Origin: Sphingomonas sp. CFBP 8760
Lineage (GTDB): Bacteria > Pseudomonadota > Alphaproteobacteria > Sphingomonadales > Sphingomonadaceae
Direction: 5' to 3'
Assembly (NCBI RefSeq): GCF_014841615.1
Contig: NZ_JACYUG010000020.1
Location: 1-57,803, forward strand
Length of the DNA: 57,803 nucleotides
Program-made: the position numbers and the translations under genes
Shown: one piece after another, positions 50,812 to 57,803 of the stretch
Numbering within the stretch: the stretch's first letter is position 1
Layout of the letters: the number at the start of each line of letters is the position of its first letter
Notes under the pieces: model-generated
Told to the model about the DNA's origin: nothing
The model's input: only the letters and a program-made list of their open reading frames with translations
The model's database searches: none

Positions 50812-53800
50812 TCACAGCATGAAGTCGGAAGGCGTCAGCGTGAAATGACCCACCAGATCGATCGTGAATTCGGCGAGCGATCCGGTGTCGGTGCTGCCTT
50901 CGACGATCGTGTGCGTGACCCCGTCGATCACCTGATAGACGACGCGCAGCTGGCCTGGCGCGGTGAACTTGGCGTTCGCCCCCGTCAGCAGGGTGAACGC
51001 CTGATCGCCGCTGACGCGGGTGTTGGCGTCGATCAGCGACAGGTCGATCCGGTCCTCGCCGCGCACGAAGTCGGTGATGACGTCGCGCGTCGACCGGGAC
51101 ACACCCGTGTCGCCGGCCTTGCTGAACCGGAAGATGTCACGCCCGCTGCCACCGGTCAGCATGTCCTCATTGTCACCGCCGTCGAGGATGTCGTTGCCGG
51201 CGCCACCGATCAGCGTGTCCTCGCTGTTGCCGCCATCGAGGACATCGTCGCCGTCACCGCCGTCCAGATAATCGTCATAGGTGTCGCCGATCAGCGTATC
51301 GTTACCGGCGCGGCCATACAGGAAGTCCTCCCCCGATCCGCCGTTCAGGGTGTCGTTGCCCGCACCGCCATCCAGCGTGTCACGACCCAGATCACCGGTC
51401 AGCGCGTCGTGGCCATCCTCACCGAACAAACTGTCGTCGCCAAGCCCCCCGAGCAGCACGTCGTTACCGCCGCCGCCATACAGGAAATCGTTACCCCAGC
51501 CGCCGTCGATCGTATCGTTCTCGCCGGTGCCGGTCAGCTTGTCCGCGAACAGACCGCCCTTGAGCGAGATGCCGGCGACATCGCGGATGGTGACCGCATA
51601 GGCCTGGGCAACACTGGCACCGCGCAGGTCGCTTGCCAGTACCGTCACGTTGTAGACGTTGTCCTTGCCGATATCGAGCGGCGTCTCGAAATCGGGCGCA
51701 GCGATGAACTTCAGGACACCCGTCTTTTCGTCGACCGCGAACAGGGCGGCGTCGCCTCCGGCGGCCAGCGTGTACTTCACTGCATCGCCAAGCGGCACGT
51801 TGGCGTCGGTCGCAGTGATCGTGGCGACGGCGGCGGTGTTTTCCGCGATGGTCAGCGCCACGCTCGCCTTGCCCGATCCGGACGTCAGCACGGGGCCGAC
51901 ATTGGCGATGTAGTTCACCGCCACGTCGTGGCTGGCGATCGCGCCGAGCGCCAGGGTCATGATGTCGCCGACCCGCGATACCACCGTGCCCCCCTGGATC
52001 GTGACCCAGTCGTTGCCGGCAGCGGCGAGGTCGATCGTCACGTTCCCCTCGCCCATTGCCGTGAATGCGAGGTTGCGGCCATCGCCCTTCACCGAGATCA
52101 GCGACACGCGCATCGGCAAGGCGGTGATATGCGTCACATCGTCCGCCACCGCGCCCAGCGTGATAGTGAACGTGCCGCCATTGGCCGGCATGAACACGCT
52201 GTCATTGTCATAGGCATACCAGCCCGCGACGCTCTTGATGACCTTGCTGCCCTGTCCATCGACATCCAGCGCGAAGGTGCCGACGTTGCTCGCCCCGACC
52301 GTCGCGGTGACGACGTCGCCGACCACATTGGTCGTCAGCGTGGCATGCGACAGCGCACTGACGCGTTGGGACAGGTCCAGCAGCGTCACGAATTCCGCAC
52401 CGCTGTTATAGGCACGCTGGATCCAGTCGGTGAACATCGACTGGGTGTACTTGCTCGGCGCCGCCACCGGATCGGCCGACCATGCGGTAGGACCATAGTC
52501 ATGCCACGGCCATACCACGACGGGCACTTCCGCCTTGGCAGTCAGCGCCCCCCATTCCGCCGCCCATGCGGCCTCGGCCTGTGCCGGCGTCTTGCCCTGG
52601 AATTCGATCAGCGAGAAATCGAAACTGGTGTTCGGGGCCAGATACACCTTGTCCGTGCCGGGCTGGATATAGCCGAATGCGTTGGGGTAACCGGCCCCGA
52701 CACCGCTGTAGCCGCCCGACAAGTAATCGACGTACTTCATGATCTCTTGCGAGGTCGCCAGCCCTTCCGGCGCGCCGGGCACCGCCGCGCCGCCGACGGT
52801 GAAGGCGTACCCCAGCACCTTCGACATTTCCCGTTCCAGCACCTTGCGGGCTTCACCGAACTCGAACGCCACTTGTTCGGGCGTCAGGGTATTGGTGTTC
52901 TCGGGATGGGTATAGCTGTGCGAACCGAGTTCGTTACCCATCTCCAGCAGCTTCTTGTAATAGGCACCCGACACCGTCCAGTCGGTCTGCTCCTGCGCTG
53001 CCGCATTGTTGCCGACATTGACATAATAGCTGCCGACGAAGTTGAAATCCTTCTTCCAGCTCTCCAGGATCGGCAGCAGTTTGTCGTAGATACCGGCGGC
53101 ATTGTTGGCCGGGTTCACCTCGTCGGTGTACTGGCTTTGGTCCATGTCGTTGCGCGATGCGACGATCGACGTGTTCCGCGTCATCTGCAAGCCCACCGAC
53201 ACGCCGGCACCGTTGATCGAATGATCGACCGCCTGCCACAGCAGGTTGCTGTCGGCCATCACCGCCTCGGACGAGAAGATGACGTTGCGGCCGCCGCCAG
53301 CGGTCTGCGTCGCCAGCGCCGCGGTATAATTCTGCCCGTTCACCGTTTCGGTGACGATCGCGGTGCCGGTGCCGCTGACGCTGTCGATCGCGGTCCAAGC
53401 GACGCCGCTATACTGACGGATCGTTTCCCCTGCGGCATAATTGTCCAGGACGAGATGGTTGGTATCCGCCGATTTCAGCGTCACGTCCGCAGGGAAGCCG
53501 CCGGTGATGCGCGTCGCATCGAACAACAGCTTCATCCGGCTGTACGAATCCCCGGCCAGCGCGGCATTGTCGGCGCCGTTGGTCATGAACTCGCCCGCTG
53601 CGACCAGTCCGATTCCGAACTGGCGCGTCGCCTGTTCCAGCGTGGCGGTGATCGCATCGACCGATCCTGCCTGCACGTTGCGGAACGAGGGGAAAACGAT
53701 GGTATCGTACTTCGACAGGGTCTGGAGGCTGGTGAGATCCTTTTCCGTCAGGATGTCGAATGGCACCCCTGCCTGCATCACCTGCGACTGCGCCGCCATG

Positions 53801-54378
53801 AACAGCTGCGTATAGGCGGTTTCGCTGAAATAATTCTTCGCGGTCGTTTCGGAATAGACGATCGCGACGCGCTTGCCGGCATCGGGGACGATGCCCGTGT
53901 CCCCGAAGATCGTGTATTGCGGACCCGAGTAGCTGCCGGGAACGAAGGCGGCGTCGTTGACGTCGGTCAGGATGCTGATAGCGGGCGGATTGCCGATCAG
54001 CGCCTTGGGAATCTGCACCTCCATCGTTTTGCCGTCTGCGGATCGCGCCATCACGAGATTGGCGGCAACCAGCGTTTGCCCGGCGCCCCCGGTGTACAAC
54101 GATGCGGTGCCATCGGCGGCGATGTTGATGTTGTACTCGGCGCCGCCGGCAAAGCCGAACACCTGATACCCCGTCGTGGCGTTACGATCGGTGTTGAGCC
54201 AGATCGTCGTATTGGGGCCGATCGCGGTGGGTGCGGTCAGCGCGATCGAATAACTGCCGGTATCCGACGTGCCGTACACGCGGTATCCACCGACCGGGCC
54301 CGAACCATCGATGCGATCGGCTTCATTCCAGTCGTCGAGAACGCCGTCGACGCGGATTGGAACATGTTTGCCGATCAT
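50812..54378 (-). CDS. Secreted RTX protein with PelA-like deacetylase domain
   Basis: 1188 residues. In order: a CBM9/DOMON-like N-terminus (1-165: VDGVLDDWNEADRIDG, NTTIWLNTDRNATTGYQVFG); a Rossmann-like part (about 175-290: KRVAIVYSETTAKNYF); a PelA/Agd3-like deacetylase region (about 400-660) with RNDMDQSQY, the metal motif GNELGSHSYTHP near 484, and VVVWPWHDYGP near 624; beta-sandwich sequence; a cadherin-like domain (about 840-940); RTX nonapeptides (about 955-1080, GGxGxDxL type); and a C-terminal tail suited to type I secretion. No signal peptide is seen. ATG at 54378 has GGGG upstream; a TTG at 54402 is the alternative. A type I ABC/HlyD pair is divergent. Confidence 0.85.
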   Translation of the reverse strand: MIGKHVPIRVDGVLDDWNEADRIDGSGPVGGYRVYGTSDTGSYSIALTAPTAIGPNTTIWLNTDRNATTGYQVFGFAGGAEYNINIAADGTASLYTGGAGQTLVAANLVMARSADGKTMEVQIPKALIGNPPAISILTDVNDAAFVPGSYSGPQYTIFGDTGIVPDAGKRVAIVYSETTAKNYFSETAYTQLFMAAQSQVMQAGVPFDILTEKDLTSLQTLSKYDTIVFPSFRNVQAGSVDAITATLEQATRQFGIGLVAAGEFMTNGADNAALAGDSYSRMKLLFDATRITGGFPADVTLKSADTNHLVLDNYAAGETIRQYSGVAWTAIDSVSGTGTAIVTETVNGQNYTAALATQTAGGGRNVIFSSEAVMADSNLLWQAVDHSINGAGVSVGLQMTRNTSIVASRNDMDQSQYTDEVNPANNAAGIYDKLLPILESWKKDFNFVGSYYVNVGNNAAAQEQTDWTVSGAYYKKLLEMGNELGSHSYTHPENTNTLTPEQVAFEFGEARKVLEREMSKVLGYAFTVGGAAVPGAPEGLATSQEIMKYVDYLSGGYSGVGAGYPNAFGYIQPGTDKVYLAPNTSFDFSLIEFQGKTPAQAEAAWAAEWGALTAKAEVPVVVWPWHDYGPTAWSADPVAAPSKYTQSMFTDWIQRAYNSGAEFVTLLDLSQRVSALSHATLTTNVVGDVVTATVGASNVGTFALDVDGQGSKVIKSVAGWYAYDNDSVFMPANGGTFTITLGAVADDVTHITALPMRVSLISVKGDGRNLAFTAMGEGNVTIDLAAAGNDWVTIQGGTVVSRVGDIMTLALGAIASHDVAVNYIANVGPVLTSGSGKASVALTIAENTAAVATITATDANVPLGDAVKYTLAAGGDAALFAVDEKTGVLKFIAAPDFETPLDIGKDNVYNVTVLASDLRGASVAQAYAVTIRDVAGISLKGGLFADKLTGTGENDTIDGGWGNDFLYGGGGNDVLLGGLGDDSLFGEDGHDALTGDLGRDTLDGGAGNDTLNGGSGEDFLYGRAGNDTLIGDTYDDYLDGGDGDDVLDGGNSEDTLIGGAGNDILDGGDNEDMLTGGSGRDIFRFSKAGDTGVSRSTRDVITDFVRGEDRIDLSLIDANTRVSGDQAFTLLTGANAKFTAPGQLRVVYQVIDGVTHTIVEGSTDTGSLAEFTIDLVGHFTLTPSDFML

Positions 54379-54414
54379 TGATGTTGCCCCGGAATGTTGC
54401 AAACAACCTCTGCA

Positions 54415-54436
54415 ATGCTGACCTATTGGTCAGCAT
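54415..54436. promoter_or_regulatory. 22-base operator-like palindrome before the RTX deacetylase
   Basis: Perfect 9-base arms ATGCTGACC and GGTCAGCAT flank TATT, 37 bases upstream of the RTX gene start and about 250 bases before the divergent transporter start. This is typical of a dimeric repressor site and could coordinate both transcripts. It sits in a region of lower GC. No regulator gene is adjacent. Confidence 0.55.
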
Positions 54437-54682
54437 CAAGTCGTTTGTATTTTTGCTGTTTGTAGCCCTGATTGACGGTCGCCTATCACGGATGAAATCG
54501 CGCGGTAAACTGGCTGACGGGATGGTCGCGGCGGCTGTTCCAATATGGAACATGATCCCTCGCCATTAGGATTTAATAACATTTTCCTTTTACTGGGGCA
54601 GACGCAATGCCCCCTGGGGACGATCGTCGCGAAAACTCCAAGTGTCCCTACAGGGGGGATAGATGGTTAAGGAAGGGATGGC

Positions 54683-56416
54683 ATGGCAGGGGCGGAACGG
54701 CCGGTCGGCGCGATGCAGACCGCATTGGCGGCGTGCCGGCGGCATCTGATCGCGGGCGGCGTGTTCAGTGCCCTCCTGAATATGCTGTACATCGCGCCCA
54801 CGCTTTACATGCTTCAGGTATATGATCGGGTGGTGCCGACGCACGGCCACCTGACGCTGTTGTTCCTGACGATCGTGCTGATCGCCGCACTTCTGGTGAT
54901 CGCGGTGCTCGACCGGGTGCGGATGCGCCTGCTGGTCCGGGCCAGCGTGGTGCTGGACGTCATGCTGGCGCCCGCGATTCTCGATGCGGCGATCCGTCGT
55001 CCCGATCCGCCCGCCAGCCGGCAGGCCCTGCGTGATTTCGACGCGATGCGCCAGACGCTGACCGGCCCCGGCGTGCTGGCGCTGTTCGACGCGCCATGGA
55101 CCCCCGTGTATATTCTGGTCTGCTTCCTCGTGCACCCCGCGATCGGTGGGGTCGCGTTGGTGGGCGGTCTGCTGCTGCCCTGTATCGCATGGCGCAACGA
55201 GGTGGCGACCGGGGCGAAGATGAAGCGCGCGCAATACGCCGCGGTCGCGACCTATGCCGCACAGGACGCGCTGCTGGCGTCTGCGGAGGCGGTACGGGCG
55301 CTCGGCATGCGCCGCACAACCGTAGCCCGGCAGGTGCGCCAGCGTGAAGTGGCACTCGACCTGTCGACCGAGGCGGGATTCACCAGCGGCTTCTATCTGG
55401 CTACGACCAAGTTCGTGCGGCTGGCCTTGCAGTCGCTGGCACTCGGGCTTGGCGCGCTGCTGGCGATCGACGGGCAGATTTCGCCCGGTTCGATCTTTGC
55501 CGCATCCTTCCTGATCGCGCGGGCACTGGCCCCCATCGAACAACTCGTCGCCGCCTGGAAGGGACTGGTGCAGGCACACAACAGCTATGCGACGCTGTCC
55601 GCCCTGGTCGGCGATGCCGCCCCCGTCGCGCCCACCGCCTTGCCCGCCCCGCGCGGCGCGATCGCGGCGGAAGGGCTGACATCGGTGTTGCAGGGCCGCG
55701 AACAGCCGCTCGTCGATCAGGTCAGCTTCGCACTGGCGCCGGGCGATGTGCTGGCGATCATGGGGCCGAGCGGGGCAGGTAAATCCACTCTGCTTCGACT
55801 GCTGGCCACCGCCTTGCCCGCCGATCATGGGGCGATCCGCTTCGACGGGGCGGCGAGCGAGAACTGGGATCAGGAACGTCTCACCCGGTCACTGGGATTC
55901 CTGCCGCAGAACACCGCGTTACTGGCCGGGCGCATACGCGACAACATCGCGCGGTTCTCCGGCGAACTGGATGATGATCGGGAGGGGATCGACCGGGCGG
56001 TCGTCGCCGCAGCGCAGGCGATCGGTGCCCATGATCTGATCGTCCGTCTGCCGGGCGGTTACGACTATGAACTGGGTGCGGGCGGCGTCGGCCTGTCGGC
56101 CGGGCAGGCGCAACGGATCGCGCTGGCCCGTGCGGTGTTCGGCGATCCCGCGATCCTGCTGCTCGACGAACCGAATGCGCATCTCGATGTCGAAGGCGAC
56201 GCCTTGCTGGTCGCCGCACTCACCCGGTTGAAGGCGCAGGGAAAGACGATCGTGATCGTATCGCATAAGTTGTCCGTGCTGCCGGTCGTCGATAAGATCA
56301 TGGTCATGCGCGACGGTCGCAAAGCGCTGTTCGGCCCGCGGGACGAGGTGATGGCCAAGTTGCAACCATCCGCTGCCGTAACACCGCTGCAACCGCGCCG
56401 GCCGGTGGCGCTGTGA
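54683..56416 (+). CDS. Type I secretion ABC transporter (PrtD/AprD family)
   Basis: 577 residues: six membrane helices in the first 300 residues (ending near AASFLIARALAPIEQLVAAW) and an ATPase domain with Walker A GPSGAGKST, the signature LSAGQAQRIALARA, Walker B ILLLDEPN, and a switch His (IVSHK). The LNMLYIAPTLYMLQVYDRVV opening is typical of RTX protein exporters of the PrtD group, which lack a peptidase domain. It begins just after AAGGAAGGG. It is divergent from its likely substrate, the RTX deacetylase, and coupled to the adaptor gene. Confidence 0.93.
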   Translation: MAGAERPVGAMQTALAACRRHLIAGGVFSALLNMLYIAPTLYMLQVYDRVVPTHGHLTLLFLTIVLIAALLVIAVLDRVRMRLLVRASVVLDVMLAPAILDAAIRRPDPPASRQALRDFDAMRQTLTGPGVLALFDAPWTPVYILVCFLVHPAIGGVALVGGLLLPCIAWRNEVATGAKMKRAQYAAVATYAAQDALLASAEAVRALGMRRTTVARQVRQREVALDLSTEAGFTSGFYLATTKFVRLALQSLALGLGALLAIDGQISPGSIFAASFLIARALAPIEQLVAAWKGLVQAHNSYATLSALVGDAAPVAPTALPAPRGAIAAEGLTSVLQGREQPLVDQVSFALAPGDVLAIMGPSGAGKSTLLRLLATALPADHGAIRFDGAASENWDQERLTRSLGFLPQNTALLAGRIRDNIARFSGELDDDREGIDRAVVAAAQAIGAHDLIVRLPGGYDYELGAGGVGLSAGQAQRIALARAVFGDPAILLLDEPNAHLDVEGDALLVAALTRLKAQGKTIVIVSHKLSVLPVVDKIMVMRDGRKALFGPRDEVMAKLQPSAAVTPLQPRRPVAL

Positions 56417-57756
56417 TGCACGCGCCATCGATATCACGCGCCAGCACGGCGCACTGGATGAACCCCGCATCCGATATCCGCACCGGCACCATTGTCGCGA
56501 TCGTCTTCTTCGTCGGATTGCTCGGCTGGGCCGGTTTCGTCCGGCTGGATGCGGCGGCCCATGCCGGCGGCCAACTGGTCGTCTCGGGTCAGCGTCAGGC
56601 GGTGCAACACCGCGAGGGCGGGGTCGTCGGCCGTATCATGGTGCATGAAGGACAGCATGTCAGTCGCGGGCAATTGCTGATCGCGCTGGCAGCGCCGGAG
56701 GTACGCGCCCAGGAACGCGCGCTGGCTTCCAGCGTGATCCGCCTGCTCGCGCAGCGCGCGCGGCTGGAGGCGGAACAGTCCGATCTGCCCCGGCTGGCCA
56801 CCCCTGCCGAATTCGCCGATCTGCCCGACGAGGATCGCCCGGCCGCGGCCCGCGCCTTGCACGCGCAACAAGTCGAACTATCGGCACGGCGGGCCACCGT
56901 CTCCGCCCAGCGCGGCGCACTGGGCCAGCGCGCCGCGCAGGCCCGGACCCAGGGGCGCGGCTATACGCGCCAGGTGGAGGCGACAGTCGAACAGTTGCGG
57001 ATCGTCGACGCGCAACTCGCCGCGCTCGCACCGCTGGCCGAGCGTGGCTTCGTGGCGCAGACCCGATTGCGCGAACTGGAACGGCTGCGTGCGCAGTTAC
57101 AGGGGCAGGAGGGCCAGTACGACGCCAGTATCGGCGGCAGCCGCGAATCCGCGCAGGAGAGCGCGCTGCAAAGCCTTGAGGCGCAGCGCACCTATCGCGA
57201 GCGGGTCGCCGCCGAGCTTCGGGAAGTCGACACCGCCCTGGGCGATGCACTGCCCAAGCTGGCCGCTGCCCGCGATCAACTGCGCCGTACGATGATACGG
57301 GCACCGGCGACCGGGGCGATCGTCGGGCTGACGGCCTTCACCCCCGGCGGTGTCGTCGCGGGCGGACAAAAGCTGATGGATATCGTGCCCGATCGGGCAA
57401 AGCTGATCGTACAGGCACGCTTTTCGCCCGACGATGCCGACGATTTGCGGATCGGCCAAAAGGCGATGGTCCGGTTCCCGTCATTGCACGATCGCGCTCA
57501 GACCGATCTTACCGGCCAACTGACCAGATTGTCCGCCGACGCCTTTGTCGATGACCATTCCGGCCAAGGCTATTATCTTGGTGAGATCGCCGTGCCGGCA
57601 AATGAAATGGCGCGAATCAATCGACGCGGCGGACAGACGACGCTACGAGCGGGAGCACCAGCAGAAATTCTTGTTCCCGTGCAGGCAAGAACAGCACTCG
57701 GTTACCTTTTCGAGCCGTTATTAAACGGATTCTGGGCATCGTTTCGCGAACATTAG
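56416..57756 (+). CDS. Type I secretion periplasmic adaptor (HlyD/PrtE family)
   Basis: 446 residues. One membrane helix (IVAIVFFVGLLGWAGFVRLD), then a lipoyl half-motif (VQHREGGVVGRIMVHEGQHV), a long coiled coil (about 95-290), the second lipoyl half (MIRAPATGAIVGLTAFTPGG) and a C-terminal beta-barrel ending in a basic tail near the window edge. The ATG at 56416 overlaps the ABC stop (TGATG); GTG at 56413 is an in-frame alternative. The outer-membrane TolC component is not in the window, which ends 47 bases later. Confidence 0.92.
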   Translation: MHAPSISRASTAHWMNPASDIRTGTIVAIVFFVGLLGWAGFVRLDAAAHAGGQLVVSGQRQAVQHREGGVVGRIMVHEGQHVSRGQLLIALAAPEVRAQERALASSVIRLLAQRARLEAEQSDLPRLATPAEFADLPDEDRPAAARALHAQQVELSARRATVSAQRGALGQRAAQARTQGRGYTRQVEATVEQLRIVDAQLAALAPLAERGFVAQTRLRELERLRAQLQGQEGQYDASIGGSRESAQESALQSLEAQRTYRERVAAELREVDTALGDALPKLAAARDQLRRTMIRAPATGAIVGLTAFTPGGVVAGGQKLMDIVPDRAKLIVQARFSPDDADDLRIGQKAMVRFPSLHDRAQTDLTGQLTRLSADAFVDDHSGQGYYLGEIAVPANEMARINRRGGQTTLRAGAPAEILVPVQARTALGYLFEPLLNGFWASFREH

Positions 57757-57803
57757 AGCGGATTCCATTCAGTCCGGATCATAGCCGCAGGAGCTGAAGT
57801 AGT

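Noticed and set aside
51120..51500. Regular short DNA repeats that could be taken for a CRISPR array
   Set aside because: The repeats encode RTX nonapeptides in frame and have no unique spacers of constant length.
50710..54381. 1223-codon plus-strand frame opposite the RTX deacetylase
   Set aside because: Antisense shadow; the minus-strand protein has RTX, deacetylase and cadherin-like patterns.

Overview
This window looks like the chromosome of an alphaproteobacterium of the Sphingomonadaceae, probably Sphingomonas. The clues are high GC with strongly biased third positions, a fused ThiS-ThiG, small sphingomonad-type proteins (the RKPNY basic protein, a DUF6771-like protein, an RcnB-like protein), a PEP-CTERM tail and palindromic intergenic repeats of the CATTGCGAGCG...AGCGAAGCAATCCAG kind. 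The assignment rests on recognition of these features, not on a database search.

Bases 1-25.8 kb are core chromosome. They carry thiSG, then aroQ-accB-accC with a lipoprotein-like small protein and an ArsC-like protein, glnB-glnA behind a sigma-54 type promoter, a tandem-receiver GGDEF protein, a quinone oxidoreductase and a vapBC pair. The tamA-tamB envelope operon follows, then a class II aldolase, a TonB-dependent receptor, a divergent S24 repressor/small HTH-like pair, an orphan 2Fe-2S protein, an RcnB-like protein, a prolyl-4-hydroxylase-like dioxygenase and recJ. The block ends at tRNA-Glu(TTC).

Bases 25.85-37.12 kb are an integrative element of about 11.3 kb with visibly lower GC, inserted in the 3' end of tRNA-Glu. 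It is bounded by a 19-base exact repeat and paired TCTCACA arm-type sites at both ends, and a tyrosine integrase lies at the right end. Its cargo includes a candidate two-gene membrane defence module (EVE/Mrr-N-like domain plus membrane partner), a serine recombinase, a PEP-CTERM remnant, an HELTH metallopeptidase-like protein with a small two-helix membrane protein, a GAF-like protein convergent with a BLUF photoreceptor, and an SF2-like helicase next to a 1.3 kb non-coding block.

Bases 37.5-41.5 kb return to chromosome: a fatty-acid desaturase, a PhnD-like protein without signal peptide, rsgA with a small basic gene lacking an ATG, and an HNH-type protein. Bases 41.5-57.8 kb hold the most striking content, a rearranged Pel exopolysaccharide locus. 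On the minus strand, in reading order, are a 1188-residue RTX protein containing a PelA-like deacetylase region, pelG, a stand-alone PelA hydrolase, PelB split into TPR and beta-barrel genes, a PelD that stops after GAF, pelE and pelF. From pelG to pelF the genes overlap by 1 to 10 bases. Divergent from the RTX gene is a type I secretion ABC transporter with its HlyD-like adaptor. My reading is that the deacetylase moved from the periplasmic PelA protein to a calcium-folded protein exported by its own type I system, so Pel-type polymer would be modified outside the cell.
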